Source: Frederiksenia canicola | GTDB taxonomy: Bacteria; Pseudomonadota; Gammaproteobacteria; Enterobacterales; Pasteurellaceae | Length of the DNA stretch: 64,000 nucleotides | Assembly: GCF_011455495.1 (NCBI RefSeq) | Contig: NZ_CP015029.1 | Span: forward strand, 310,001-374,000 | Reading direction: 5' to 3' | In this document: piece by piece, positions 39,012-48,571 of the stretch | Layout of the letters: each line of letters begins with the position of its first letter | Numbering within the stretch: the first letter of the stretch is position 1 | Made by a program: the position numbers and the translations under genes | Notes under the pieces: generated by a model | The model's database searches: none | Seen by the model: the letters and a program-made list of their open reading frames with translations, nothing else | What the model was told of the DNA's origin: nothing

Positions 39012-40493
39012 TTAACCCTGTGATGAAATGCGTTTCATATCGGTCATATAGCCACGCAACTCTTGTCCGATGTACTCGATTGGGTGGTTGCGAATCGCAT
39101 CGTTTACATCACGCAAGGTAACGTTGTCAATTTCAACCGTTGGAGTCGGTTCGCCTAAATCACCTTTTTGTAAGGTTGGGATCACTTTTTCACGCAGAAT
39201 TGGGGTTGCCACGTTTGCAAATAGGTAGTTGCCGTATTCTGCAGTGTCGGAAATCACCACATTCATTTCGTATAAGCGTTTACGAGCGATTGTATTGGCG
39301 ATTAACGGCAATTCGTGCAGCGATTCATAGTAGGCAGATTCTTCATAGATACCGCTTGCCACCATTGTGTCGAAGGCTAATTCTACGCCTGCTTTGACCA
39401 TTGCCACCATTAACACGCCGTTGTCGAAATACTCTTGCTCGCTAATGCGAATGCTGTCGCCTTTCGGGGCGTTTTCAAAGGCGGTTTTGCCCGTTTCTTC
39501 ACGCCATTTGAGCAAGTTTGCATCGCCATTTGCCCAGTCTGCCATCATCGTGGCAGAAAATTCACCACTGATGATGTCGTCCATATGTTTTTCAAATAAG
39601 AACGCTAATTCGTCTTTGATTTGCTCGGAAAGCTCGAACGCTCGCAGTTTTGCCGAGTTGGATAAGCGATCCATCATTAGCGTGATGCCACCTTGCTTTA
39701 ACGCTTCGGTGATCGTTTCCCAGCCGTATTGGATCAATTTCCCAGCGTAAGCGGGATCTTTGCCTTCGGCAACTAATTTGTCATAACAAACGATCGAACC
39801 TGCTTGTAACATCCCGCACAGAATGGTTTGCTCGCCCATCAAGTCCGATTTGACTTCCGCTACGAAAGAGGACTCTAACACGCCCGCACGATGACCGCCC
39901 GTTGCTGCTGCCCACGCTTTTGCAATGGCTAAGCCTTCGCCTTGTGGGTCGTTTTCAGGGTGAACGGCGATAAGCGTTGGCACACCGAAACCACGTTTGT
40001 ATTCTTCACGCACTTCGGTACCAGGGCATTTTGGTGCAACCATTACCACCGTGATGTCAGGACGGATTTGCTCGCCTACTTCAACGATATTTAAGCCGTG
40101 TGAATAACCTAACGCCGCCCCTTTTTTGATTAACGGCATCACATCTGCAACCACTTTTGAGTGTTGTTTATCTGGGGTTAAGTTAATCACTAAATCTGCA
40201 CTTGGGATAAGTTCTTCGTAAGTGCCTACTTTAAAGCCATTTTCCGTTGCACGTTGGAAAGAGGCACGTTTTTCCGCAATCGCTTCAGGGCGTAACGCAT
40301 AGCTAATGTCTAACCCCGAATCACGCATATTCAAGCCTTGGTTCAAGCCTTGAGCCCCACAGCCGACGATAACGATTTTTTTACCTTTTAAGAAATTTGC
40401 TTCATCGGCAAATTCATCACGGTTCATAAAACGACAACGACCTAATTGATCTAATTGCTGACGAAGATTGAGTGTATTGAAGTAGTTTGCCAT
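39012..40493 (-). CDS. ilvC: Ketol-acid reductoisomerase (long, class II)
   Basis: The 493-residue length marks the class II enterobacterial-type enzyme. The NADPH site reads [23 protein letters not shown] near residue 40, and further conserved segments are [20 protein letters not shown] and [16 protein letters not shown]. It performs the isomeroreductase step of valine, leucine and isoleucine synthesis. It follows trpB on the minus strand with a gap that contains an inverted uptake-signal pair. No ilvBN genes are near in the window. Confidence 0.97.
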   Translation of the reverse strand: MANYFNTLNLRQQLDQLGRCRFMNRDEFADEANFLKGKKIVIVGCGAQGLNQGLNMRDSGLDISYALRPEAIAEKRASFQRATENGFKVGTYEELIPSADLVINLTPDKQHSKVVADVMPLIKKGAALGYSHGLNIVEVGEQIRPDITVVMVAPKCPGTEVREEYKRGFGVPTLIAVHPENDPQGEGLAIAKAWAAATGGHRAGVLESSFVAEVKSDLMGEQTILCGMLQAGSIVCYDKLVAEGKDPAYAGKLIQYGWETITEALKQGGITLMMDRLSNSAKLRAFELSEQIKDELAFLFEKHMDDIISGEFSATMMADWANGDANLLKWREETGKTAFENAPKGDSIRISEQEYFDNGVLMVAMVKAGVELAFDTMVASGIYEESAYYESLHELPLIANTIARKRLYEMNVVISDTAEYGNYLFANVATPILREKVIPTLQKGDLGEPTPTVEIDNVTLRDVNDAIRNHPIEYIGQELRGYMTDMKRISSQG

Positions 40494-40610
40494 TGTTCTT
40501 TTCCTTTTATTTTGAAATCAGGTGTATGTTGACTGATGGCGAGTATATGCCGAACTTATGATTGCGAAAAGTGATATTATTGCCATTTATAATTGCAATT
40601 TGTGAAACGC

Positions 40611-40671
40611 AAGCGGTCAGATCCGATAAACGTTTTGCAAATTGCAAAAAACAGCATGGATCTCACCGCTT
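40611..40671 (-). terminator. Inverted uptake-signal pair after trpB
   Basis: AAGCGGTCAGATCC (40611-40624) and GGATCTCACCGCTT (40658-40671) pair with one mismatch. The loop contains TTTTGCAAATTGCAAAA, an additional inverted repeat. It lies just after the trpB stop. Confidence 0.4.
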
Positions 40672-40678
40672 GTATTGG

Positions 40679-41884
40679 CTATAGATTGATTTTGCTCAGC
40701 ACGAAGTCAATGTCTTTATCGCCTCGTCCTGATAAATTCACGAGCAAACGCTTATCACTGCCTAATTCTTTAGCACGGCGAAGGGCGTAGGCGACGGCAT
40801 GGGAACTTTCAAGGGCGGAGATAATCCCTTCTTGGCGAGAAAGGGCAAGAAAAGCATCTAAGCACTCTTGATCGGTAGCCGTTTCGTAACGCCCACGTCC
40901 AATATCTTTCAAATAGCAATGTTGCGGCCCAACGCCAGGGTAATCTAAGCCTGAGGCAATCGAGTGAACGGCAGACGGTGTACCATCTTCTTCTTGTAAA
41001 TAGTAGCAGTTGAAGCCTTGAATATTTCCGAATTTGCCTTTGGTCATGGTGGCTGCGTGGCGACCTGCAATTTCCAGCCCTTCGCCTGCAGGTTCCACAC
41101 CGACCAAGGCAACCTCTTTATCATCAATAAACGCATTGAATAGCCCTAACGCATTGGAACCGCCGCCGACACAAGCGATCACTTCATCAGGCAAGCCGCC
41201 ATATTGATTGGTGAATTGCTCTCGGGCTTCGTGTCCAACAATGCTTTGGAAATACGCCACCATTTCTGGATAAGGTGCTGGACCGACTACCGAACCAATC
41301 GCAAACATACTGTCATCAATTTGCTGCATATAGGAGGCAAAAGCACTATCAACCGCTTCTTTCAATGTGCCTGCACCGTCTGAAACAGGCACAAGGGTGG
41401 CCCCAAGAATTTTCATACGAGAAACGTTCGGATGTTCTTTGGCGATATCGAGCACACCCATATGAATTTCACATTCTAATCCGAGCAAGGCCGCTGCAGT
41501 AGCAAGAGCAACACCATGTTGCCCCGCACCAGTTTCCGCGATCACTTTTTTCTTGCCCAGTTTTTTAGCTAACAGCACTTCACCAATGCAGTGGTTGATT
41601 TTATGGGCACCTGTATGGTTGAGATCTTCGCGTTTTAAGAAGATTTGAGCACCGTTTTTGGATAAGGTGCGAGCGTGATAAATCGGGCTTGGGCGACCGA
41701 CATAAGTTGCTTGTAGCCGTTTCATTTCAGCCAAAAATTCAGGATCGCCAATAATTTGACGAAAGCCTTGCTCAATTTCTTCAAGGGCTTTGGCTAATGC
41801 GGGGTGAGCGATTTTTCCGCCGTGCTGACCAAAATTACCAAGATGATCGGGGGTAACGAGTGGGTTGAGTGATTCCTGTGCCAT
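40679..41884 (-). CDS. trpB: Tryptophan synthase beta chain, with no trpA beside it
   Basis: I start at ATG 41884 ([19 protein letters not shown]); the longer frame is not conserved. The 401-residue protein is a TrpB1-type PLP enzyme, with the Schiff-base lysine K95 in [12 protein letters not shown], the GAGQHGVA segment and the phosphate loop [10 protein letters not shown]. It condenses indole or indole-3-glycerol phosphate product with serine. Its usual partner trpA does not follow: the next gene is ilvC. So it may act in indole salvage or pair with a distant trpA; the window cannot tell. Confidence 0.93.
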   Translation of the reverse strand: MAQESLNPLVTPDHLGNFGQHGGKIAHPALAKALEEIEQGFRQIIGDPEFLAEMKRLQATYVGRPSPIYHARTLSKNGAQIFLKREDLNHTGAHKINHCIGEVLLAKKLGKKKVIAETGAGQHGVALATAAALLGLECEIHMGVLDIAKEHPNVSRMKILGATLVPVSDGAGTLKEAVDSAFASYMQQIDDSMFAIGSVVGPAPYPEMVAYFQSIVGHEAREQFTNQYGGLPDEVIACVGGGSNALGLFNAFIDDKEVALVGVEPAGEGLEIAGRHAATMTKGKFGNIQGFNCYYLQEEDGTPSAVHSIASGLDYPGVGPQHCYLKDIGRGRYETATDQECLDAFLALSRQEGIISALESSHAVAYALRRAKELGSDKRLLVNLSGRGDKDIDFVLSKINL

Positions 41885-42065
41885 ATTATGTTCCTTTTGT
41901 ATCTTTAAACTATTAAAGTAGTGTAAAATTACAATAATATGTCCAAGATGTAAAGTGCAAATTTGCAAAATTCTCTTGAAATCTGACCGCTTGCTTTGCG
42001 TGGCGAAAAGGATCAGCTATAATTGTTGCGTTTTTCACACTATTTCTAACAAGAAGGAAACCAAA

Positions 42066-42593
42066 ATGGGCTTAGAAAACGTACCTGCTGGTAAAGCATT
42101 ACCAGATGATATTTATGTTGTAATCGAAATTCCTGCGAACTCTGATCCAATCAAATACGAAGTGGACAAAGAAAGCGGTGCATTATTCGTGGATCGTTTT
42201 ATGGCAACGGCAATGTTCTACCCTGCGAACTACGGTTATGTAAACCACACTTTATCTTCTGATGGTGACCCTGTGGATGTGCTAGTCCCAACCCCATACC
42301 CACTTCAACCAGGTTCGGTGATCCGCTGCCGTCCAGTTGGTGTGTTAAAAATGACTGATGAGGCCGGTGGCGATGCAAAAGTAGTTGCGGTTCCACACAC
42401 AAAATTAAGTAAAGAATACGATCACATTAAAGATGTGGGCGATTTACCTGCATTATTAAAAGCACAAATCCAACACTTCTTCGAAAGCTACAAAGCATTA
42501 GAAGCCGGTAAATGGGTGAAAGTTGATGGCTGGGAAGGCGTTGAGGCGGCTCGCCAAGAGATTTTAGAATCTTTCGAACGTGCGAAAAAATAA
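42066..42593 (+). CDS. ppa: Inorganic pyrophosphatase
   Basis: The 175-residue family I enzyme starts at ATG 42066 ([15 protein letters not shown]) with AAGGAAAC in front. Active-site residues are visible in [40 protein letters not shown] and [10 protein letters not shown]. It hydrolyses PPi from biosynthetic reactions. It is transcribed away from trpB, and TATAAT at 42018-42023 is a good -10 candidate. A terminator follows. Confidence 0.97.
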   Translation: MGLENVPAGKALPDDIYVVIEIPANSDPIKYEVDKESGALFVDRFMATAMFYPANYGYVNHTLSSDGDPVDVLVPTPYPLQPGSVIRCRPVGVLKMTDEAGGDAKVVAVPHTKLSKEYDHIKDVGDLPALLKAQIQHFFESYKALEAGKWVKVDGWEGVEAARQEILESFERAKK

Positions 42594-42607
42594 TGTTATT
42601 TAATCGG

Positions 42608-42635
42608 TGCCAAAGGTCATCCTTTGGCATTTTTC
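42608..42635 (+). terminator. ppa terminator
   Basis: TGCCAAAGG (42608-42616) and CCTTTGGCA (42621-42629) are followed by TTTTTCT. Confidence 0.85.
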
Positions 42636-42662
42636 TATCTCCATGATTAATCGGAACTATTT

Positions 42663-43430
42663 ATGAAAAAAGCCAAAAAACTTGCCGCAATCACTTTCGT
42701 TTCTCTCGGTATAGCGAGTTGTGTGAATACGGCGAGCTTGAATCAAGAAGCCGCTCACAGCTATGCACAATTGAAACAACAGGCCTCTGCCCAACGTGCG
42801 ATTGATACAAATTCCCCGACCGCACAAAAAGTACATCGCGTATTCCAAAAAATGAAACCTTACGCTGAGAAAGCGAATAAAACCGGTGTTCCATTTCAGT
42901 GGGAGATGATTGTTCTCAAAGATAATGAGTTGAATGCGTGGGCTATGCCTGGCGGTAAAATGGCATTCTATACGGGCTTAGTTGAACGTTTAAAACTGAG
43001 CGATGATGAGATTGCGGTGATTGTTGGTCATGAAATGGCTCACGCCCTGCAAGAGCATAGTAAATCGGACCGCACTGTCAGTGCGATTACCGGCATTGCA
43101 GGCGAGTTAGGTAAAATTGCCTTAGCAACACAAGGCATTTCAACAAATGTTGGTGGCTATGATGCCGTGGATATGCTTACTGAGTTCGGCTTGAACAAGC
43201 CATTTTCACGCAGCCAAGAAACGGAAGCCGATGAAGTAGGGCTATTCCTTATGGCGGAGTCGGGCTATAACCCTGAAGCAGCGCCGAATGTATGGGTAAA
43301 AATGAGTCAAGCGAGTGGAGGCTCTGGTTTATCGATCTTCTCAACTCACCCTTCAAACGAAGATCGCCAGAAAAATCTCGCTCGTTTAGTCCCTAAAGCG
43401 AAAGAGATCTACTTAAATAATAAAAAATAA
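42663..43430 (+). CDS. loiP: M48-family metallopeptidase lipoprotein (LoiP/YggG-like)
   Basis: The 255-residue protein has a lipoprotein-type signal (FVSLGIASC) with the lipidated Cys near residue 20. The M48 zinc motif is VGHEMAHALQEH near residue 126, with an acidic ligand further on in SQETEADEVGLFLM. Segments ELNAWAMPGGKMAFYTGLVERL and STHPSNEDRQKNL are typical. LoiP is an outer-membrane protease involved in envelope quality. It stands between ppa and the ygiW-qseBC cluster and has its own start site. Confidence 0.9.
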   Translation: MKKAKKLAAITFVSLGIASCVNTASLNQEAAHSYAQLKQQASAQRAIDTNSPTAQKVHRVFQKMKPYAEKANKTGVPFQWEMIVLKDNELNAWAMPGGKMAFYTGLVERLKLSDDEIAVIVGHEMAHALQEHSKSDRTVSAITGIAGELGKIALATQGISTNVGGYDAVDMLTEFGLNKPFSRSQETEADEVGLFLMAESGYNPEAAPNVWVKMSQASGGSGLSIFSTHPSNEDRQKNLARLVPKAKEIYLNNKK

Positions 43431-43448
43431 TTTCACAATATGTTTGTC

Positions 43449-43481
43449 CTTAAGACTTTCTTAATATCTTAATGATTTAAT
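43449..43481 (+). promoter_or_regulatory. CTTAA direct repeats upstream of ygiW (QseB/PmrA-type box)
   Basis: CTTAAG (43449-43454), CTTAAT (43460-43465), CTTAAT (43468-43473) and TTTAAT (43476-43481) lie in one direction. The first pair has 5 bases between, matching the PmrA-box spacing used by PmrA and QseB relatives. It is about 80 bases upstream of ygiW, in the promoter region. Confidence 0.55.
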
Positions 43482-43529
43482 GCTTACATCAAAACACACA
43501 ATCGTTTTACTTCTGATAGGACAAACTTA

Positions 43530-43898
43530 ATGAAAAAATTATTTACTTTAGCCTCCTTACTTGCGTTATCTTCTGCCTCTGTTGCGGGTTTCCAAGGTAA
43601 TAACACGCAGCAAGGCGGCGGCTTTACAAGTCAAGGCACAATGGTTAGCACCGTTGCTCAAGCATTAGAAGCAAATGACCATGCTCCTGCAAAGCTAACT
43701 GGTTCAATTACTCGTCAAATTGATGACGATGAATTTATGTTCCGTGATGGAACTGGCGAAATCAAAATTGATGTTGACGATAACGCCTGGCAAGGTCAAA
43801 ACGTAGGGGTGAACGACAGAATCACTCTCTACGGTCAAGTGGATAAAGAAACGATTGGAGCAAACAGCGTTGATGTGTATCGTATCCAAAAACACTAA
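43530..43898 (+). CDS. ygiW: YgiW/YdeI-family periplasmic OB-fold stress protein
   Basis: A 122-residue protein with signal peptide MKKLFTLASLLALSSASVA. The mature part is the bacterial OB fold (BOF) domain: VAQALEANDHAPAKLTGSITRQIDDDEFMFRDGTGEIKIDVDD, then INDRI-like VNDRITLYGQVDK. YgiW homologues support resistance to peroxide, cadmium and other stresses. It precedes qseBC, as in other Pasteurellaceae, and is likely regulated by QseB through the CTTAA repeats upstream. Confidence 0.9.
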   Translation: MKKLFTLASLLALSSASVAGFQGNNTQQGGGFTSQGTMVSTVAQALEANDHAPAKLTGSITRQIDDDEFMFRDGTGEIKIDVDDNAWQGQNVGVNDRITLYGQVDKETIGANSVDVYRIQKH

Positions 43899-43911
43899 TT
43901 GCTAATTTATA

Positions 43912-43944
43912 GCGGGGCGGAAAATCTTTCGCCCCTACTTTTTT
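43912..43944 (+). terminator. Terminator-like attenuator between ygiW and qseB
   Basis: GGGGCG and CGCCCC flank a loop with AAA/TTT pairing, followed by TACTTTTTTC. It would lower qseBC expression relative to ygiW. Confidence 0.45.
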
Positions 43945-43961
43945 CATTCACAGGAAAAACC

Positions 43962-44633
43962 ATGCGTATTTTATTAATCGAAGACGATAGCTTAATTGGC
44001 GAAGGGCTTAAAATTGGGCTGACCCAATCAGGGTTCAGCGTTGATTGGTTTACCGATGGGAAAACAGGATTAGATGCACTGGCAACCGCACCTTACGATG
44101 CTGTTGTACTGGATCTTACGTTGCCCAAAATGGATGGTTTAGACATACTTCAACAGTGGCGAAAAGCCAATCAAGACGCCCCCGTCTTAATTCTCACCGC
44201 CCGCGATACATTGGATGAACGCGTTAAAGGGCTACAACTCGGTGCCGATGATTATTTATGCAAGCCTTTTGCCTTATCTGAAGTGGTTGCTCGCTTACAA
44301 GCACTTATTCGCCGCCGCTACGGACAAACCAATCCCATTATTGAACACAGTTTGGTTCGCTTTGATCCGAACTTACGAAAAGTCTATTTGAAAGATCAAG
44401 AAATTGCATTAACAACCCGTGAATACCATTTACTTGCTCTCTTTATGCACAACAAAGATCGTGTTCTGACTCGTTCCATGATCGAAGAAAAACTCTACAC
44501 TTGGGATGATGAAGTTAGCAGTAATGCGTTAGAAGTGCATATTTATAATTTACGCCAAAAACTAGGCAAGCAATTTATTCGAACGGTGCATGGTGTCGGG
44601 TATGCCTTAGGAAAAAATGATGAGAATCCGTAA
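43962..44633 (+). CDS. qseB: OmpR-family response regulator QseB
   Basis: The ATG 43962 (MRILLIEDD) gives 223 residues. The receiver has acidic pocket D8/D9, phosphorylation D51 ([14 protein letters not shown]) and KP in LCKPFAL. The C-terminal winged helix includes [40 protein letters not shown]. It is the partner of the QseC kinase whose start overlaps its end. Upstream CTTAA repeats fit binding by this family. Its gene overlaps qseC by 17 bases. Confidence 0.95.
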   Translation: MRILLIEDDSLIGEGLKIGLTQSGFSVDWFTDGKTGLDALATAPYDAVVLDLTLPKMDGLDILQQWRKANQDAPVLILTARDTLDERVKGLQLGADDYLCKPFALSEVVARLQALIRRRYGQTNPIIEHSLVRFDPNLRKVYLKDQEIALTTREYHLLALFMHNKDRVLTRSMIEEKLYTWDDEVSSNALEVHIYNLRQKLGKQFIRTVHGVGYALGKNDENP

Positions 44634-45975
44634 AAATCGTAGCTTACGTTTCCGTTTAATCGTCATTCTTTCTATTGCAGCGATGTCTATCTGGTTGGTT
44701 TCTACTGCCGTTGCGTGGGTACAAGTCCGCAAAGAAGTGAATGAAGTTTTTGATGCACAACAAATTCTGTTTGCTCAACGCTTGGCAACCTCCGATCTCC
44801 ATATGCTGTTGTTAGACAAACACCCCAAACGCAAGAAATCGCTCAAAAAAGCCCATTTTGATGATGACGCATTAGCTTTTGCCGTTTTCACTCATCGGGG
44901 AGAAATGGTACTCAGTGACGGCCGAAATGGCGAGAACTTCACTTACAAACATCATATCGGATTTGCTACCACTAAAATCCAAGATGAAGATGATGATTGG
45001 CGAATTTTCTGGCTCCCGATTGGTGATGGACGATTAAGTGTTGCTGTAGGACAAGAAATTGATTATCGCGAAGATCTGATTAACAAAATGGTATTCGGGC
45101 AAATGTGGATTTGGTTTGCAAGCCTTCCTTTACTGCTGGCGTTCATTACTTGGTTGATCAATCGAGAGCTTTATCGTTTAAAACAAGTTAGCGAACAGGT
45201 GAGCCAACGCACTCCAGAAGAAACGACACTGATCGACACCACAGAATTGCCGAAGGAAATCTTACCACTTGTCACAGAACTTAATCAGTTCTTTGACCGC
45301 ACATCAACAATGCTATTGCGTGAACGACGTTTTACGTCTGATGCAGCACATGAATTGCGTAGCCCACTTGCCGCACTCAAAATTCAGACTGAAATCGCCC
45401 AAATTGCAGGAGAAAACAACGAGCTAAGAGACAAAGCATTAAATAACCTGACACAAGGCATCAACCGCGCAACACAACTCATTGAGCAACTGCTCACTCT
45501 CTCTCGTTTGGATAACTTAAAGGCACTTGAAGGTGTTGAAGATATACACTGGGAGAAATTGATTCCATCCATTATTAGCGAGCTCTATTTCAGCGCTGAA
45601 AAACGCAATATGGAACTGATTTTTGAGCATATTGACACACCACCAACTCGCAAAGGGCAGCCCCTTTTGCTCTCGTTGCTCATGCGAAATTTACTCGATA
45701 ATGCCATCAAATATGCGAACGAAGGTTCAAAAATCATGGTTCGCTTGGAGAAAAATGCCATTACCGTACAAGACAACGGCGGAGGGGTGAGCGATGAGGA
45801 CCTAGCAAAACTTGGACAACGCTTCTACCGTCCAGCAGGGCAAAATGAAAAAGGAAGCGGTTTAGGGCTCTCCATTGTGCATCGGATCGCTGAGCTACAT
45901 CACAGCCAAGTTCAAGTGGAAAATGCGTTTGATACGGAAGGAAATAAAGGTCTGAAAGTGACAATACGTTGGTAA
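44617..45975 (+). CDS. qseC: Sensor histidine kinase QseC
   Basis: The 452-residue kinase has two membrane segments (about 12-34 and 160-182), a periplasmic sensor between, then HAMP-like, HisKA with the phosphorylated H245 in [18 protein letters not shown], and an ATPase domain with [12 protein letters not shown] (N box) and [15 protein letters not shown] (G2 box). QseC controls virulence and motility genes in relatives in response to host signals. Start may be ATG 44617 or 44620. It overlaps the qseB end, and ygiW lies upstream. Confidence 0.95.
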   Translation: MMRIRKNRSLRFRLIVILSIAAMSIWLVSTAVAWVQVRKEVNEVFDAQQILFAQRLATSDLHMLLLDKHPKRKKSLKKAHFDDDALAFAVFTHRGEMVLSDGRNGENFTYKHHIGFATTKIQDEDDDWRIFWLPIGDGRLSVAVGQEIDYREDLINKMVFGQMWIWFASLPLLLAFITWLINRELYRLKQVSEQVSQRTPEETTLIDTTELPKEILPLVTELNQFFDRTSTMLLRERRFTSDAAHELRSPLAALKIQTEIAQIAGENNELRDKALNNLTQGINRATQLIEQLLTLSRLDNLKALEGVEDIHWEKLIPSIISELYFSAEKRNMELIFEHIDTPPTRKGQPLLLSLLMRNLLDNAIKYANEGSKIMVRLEKNAITVQDNGGGVSDEDLAKLGQRFYRPAGQNEKGSGLGLSIVHRIAELHHSQVQVENAFDTEGNKGLKVTIRW

Positions 45976-46088
45976 CAAGCGGTTAGATCCGCCCCAAATT
46001 TTGCAAATGCGTTTTACCGAAATTTGGTTATAATGAGACGAAGGAACTGGCCACACTGCCAGTTCCTTTATTTTATGTATGAGGTTTT

Positions 46089-46799
46089 ATGTCGAATCAG
46101 TTTGAACATCATCTAGAAAATAGCTGGAAAAGTGCGATTAAGCTCACCACGCCCATTTTTATGGGGTATCTCGCCGCAGGCATTGCTTATGGCGTACTGG
46201 CAACCAATGCTGGACTTCCCGCTTGGTTTACTATTGTAATGTGTATCACCGTATTCTCAGGCACCGCCCAGTATGCAGCCATTCCTTTTTTCGTCTCAGG
46301 TGCGGGGCTTGTTTCCATTTTTCTAAGCACACTACTAATGAGCTTACGGTTTATTTTTTATACTTTAAATATGCGAGAATTTCTTCCAGAAGAAAAGCCC
46401 CAACGCACCTTAAGTATTAGCTATATGACCGATGAAAATTTTGCCTTGTTAAGCACTCTCCCCCCAACTGCTCGTCAATCAATGATGTTCAAAGCAACAA
46501 TGTTAGGCGTAGGCTATTGGACATTCGCAACCATTGTTGGCATTGTGCTAGGAGACTCCATTTCTCGCTATATTCCCAATCTAGATTTTGCACTGCCATG
46601 TTTATTTGCCATTTTAGCGTATGAACAATACAAAACCCAAAAACAGTGGAAATCCATTTTCATTGCGCTTGTGGGCTTTCTGCTCGCCCGCCAAATCAGC
46701 GATAGCTCGGTATTATTAATTGCCATCTTGATTGCGATTGTTATTGTTGCCCTATTACCGCAATCTTTCACTCGTAACAAGGAGCAAACCAATGACTGA
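46089..46799 (+). CDS. azlC: AzlC-type branched-chain amino acid exporter, large subunit
   Basis: The 236-residue integral membrane protein has five to six helices with the AzlC pattern FMGYLAAGIAYGVLATNAGLPAWFTI, FSGTAQYAAIPFF and LTTLMSLRF-like STLLMSLRFIFYTLNMREF. The family exports branched-chain amino acids or their analogues together with AzlD. It overlaps the azlD start by 8 bases, indicating coupled translation. A spacer with an uptake signal separates it from qseC. Confidence 0.9.
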   Translation: MSNQFEHHLENSWKSAIKLTTPIFMGYLAAGIAYGVLATNAGLPAWFTIVMCITVFSGTAQYAAIPFFVSGAGLVSIFLSTLLMSLRFIFYTLNMREFLPEEKPQRTLSISYMTDENFALLSTLPPTARQSMMFKATMLGVGYWTFATIVGIVLGDSISRYIPNLDFALPCLFAILAYEQYKTQKQWKSIFIALVGFLLARQISDSSVLLIAILIAIVIVALLPQSFTRNKEQTND

Positions 46800-47118
46800 T
46801 TGGGAAATGATGTTAATGCTCGTCGCATTAACGCTCGGCACACAACTTCCACGCTTTATCCCACAGGTGTTGCCTAAAACATTACTTGCACATCCGATTT
46901 TGCAAAAACTCAACAAAATGTTACCGCTTGTGATTATGCTACTGCTCGTACTAACCAGCCTCAGCCTGCCAACAGCCACACATGATTATTCACGCTTTTT
47001 TGCTCAGATTGTGTCACTCGTTGCCGTTGTACTCAGCTACAAATGGCTGAATAACATCTTGCTCAGCGTTACCCTTGGGATTTTAAACGTGAACTTATTG
47101 TTGTGGATAATCGGATAA
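46792..47118 (+). CDS. azlD: AzlD-type transporter small subunit
   Basis: The 108-residue protein starts at ATG 46792 (MTDWEMMLMLVAL) and carries three to four hydrophobic segments with TLGTQLPRFIPQVLPKTL, typical of AzlD. It partners AzlC in branched-chain amino acid export. Start overlaps the azlC stop, and a terminator follows. A partial uptake signal (LTTACGC-type) is inside. Confidence 0.88.
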   Translation: MTDWEMMLMLVALTLGTQLPRFIPQVLPKTLLAHPILQKLNKMLPLVIMLLLVLTSLSLPTATHDYSRFFAQIVSLVAVVLSYKWLNNILLSVTLGILNVNLLLWIIG

Positions 47119-47138
47119 TCTACGACACCAACAAACAC

Positions 47139-47170
47139 ATAGAGGCGTTTTAAACGCCTCTATTTTTATT
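47139..47170. terminator. Terminator between azlD and roxA
   Basis: ATAGAGGCGTTT and AAACGCCTCTAT form a hairpin followed by TTTTATT, between converging genes. Confidence 0.85.
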
Positions 47171-47183
47171 GGATCTCGAAAAT

Positions 47184-48389
47184 TTATTCACCTTCTTCTA
47201 ATGTTACCCAACCACTGTCGAGCCAGTCGCACAGGGTATCGAGTAATAACTCAAGTTCGTCTTGGTTTTCGACCCGCGAGGCGAGTTTATTCCACGAAAT
47301 CGCATCACCGTTGGCAATACGAATCAACAAATTCGCTTCTGCTTCGTTTAATTCATCGATCCATTCACCATTCACATAAACCCGCAACGGATTTTCCGTG
47401 TAAAGCATTTTGACGTTGGCATCTTGTTGAATCCAACCGCCCGCTTCCAACACTTCTTGCACTTCATCTGGATAAAATTCGTTGTCTTCAGTGAGCTGTT
47501 CATAACGGCGAGCACTCACCGCAGTCGCCACGCTATGAGTAAACAGCTCATCAAATTGGCTCGACTGCTGCAATAAATCAATCAGTTGGGTTTTGAGTGT
47601 CGCCACCATTTTTGGATCGAGTAACGCATTCGGCTGAGCGTTTGGCGATAAACGGAACGGAATGGCAAATTGCGAACTTGGCAAAATATCGCTTTGGTGT
47701 TCAATGGTTTTGCACAGGTTTTCGAGCAAATCCGTCGCATTCGGGAAACGCAAGCCAAACGAGAACGTTAAGCAATCATCTTGTGCCACGCCGTAGTGCG
47801 ACAAGCGAGACGGTACATACAACACATCGCCTGGGGCAAGCACTTCATCAAAAATGATGTCGCCCATATCATCAAAAATGCGGATCGGCTGATTCGCTTT
47901 AAACTCTGTGCTGGCATCGCACCATTTCCCAAGCTGCCAGCGGCGGTGTCCATAACCCTGCACCAAAAAGACATCGTATTCATCATAGTGACGGCCAACC
48001 GAACCACCCGCTGGAGCGTAAGAGACCATAATATCATCCCGCTGCCATTGCGGAATGTAGCCAAAGGCTTGCCACAACGCACCAAGTTCAGGCGACCATT
48101 GCTCTAAATTTTGCACCAGCACAGACCACTGTTCAGGCAAGTGTTCAAAATCCTCCTCAGCCAGCGGGCTGCGTTTGAGCGACCATTTCTCGCCGTCTTC
48201 GGTTTGGTGTGTTTGGATTAAACGCGCAGTCACCTCCTCTTCCTGAGCCAACTCGATAATATCCGCTGGTTCAAATAGCCCCACAATTTGCGGCAAGCCG
48301 TTGCGGATCACAAGCGGTCGTTTCTGCCAATAATTTTGCAAAAAGCCTTCGGGGGTAATATTTTCAGGTAAGCAGAATGGAATGTTCAT
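47184..48389 (-). CDS. roxA: Ribosomal oxygenase RoxA (uL16 arginine hydroxylase, YcfD)
   Basis: The 401-residue JmjC protein has the iron facial triad in GGSVGRHYDEYDVFLVQG (H134, D136) and a later His in YVPSRLSHYGVAQDD near residue 197. The C-terminal part contains the dimerisation and winged-helix region. RoxA hydroxylates an arginine of ribosomal protein L16 using 2-oxoglutarate and O2. It converges with azlD and starts 167 bases before the AbgT gene on the opposite strand. Confidence 0.9.
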   Translation of the reverse strand: MNIPFCLPENITPEGFLQNYWQKRPLVIRNGLPQIVGLFEPADIIELAQEEEVTARLIQTHQTEDGEKWSLKRSPLAEEDFEHLPEQWSVLVQNLEQWSPELGALWQAFGYIPQWQRDDIMVSYAPAGGSVGRHYDEYDVFLVQGYGHRRWQLGKWCDASTEFKANQPIRIFDDMGDIIFDEVLAPGDVLYVPSRLSHYGVAQDDCLTFSFGLRFPNATDLLENLCKTIEHQSDILPSSQFAIPFRLSPNAQPNALLDPKMVATLKTQLIDLLQQSSQFDELFTHSVATAVSARRYEQLTEDNEFYPDEVQEVLEAGGWIQQDANVKMLYTENPLRVYVNGEWIDELNEAEANLLIRIANGDAISWNKLASRVENQDELELLLDTLCDWLDSGWVTLEEGE

Positions 48390-48571
48390 AGTTCGCTCCT
48401 TATGACTCAGGGTTTGCCTTAGTGTAACGCATTTTGTCGAGTAAAGGAAAAAATCTGGCGGGAGTTTTACTCATATCAAGAAAGGTAAATAATGTTTATT
48501 ATTTTGAGTTTGTTAAAGAAATGTGAAATAATTTGTACAATTTTTAGCAACACAGTATGAGGAGTTTGCAA

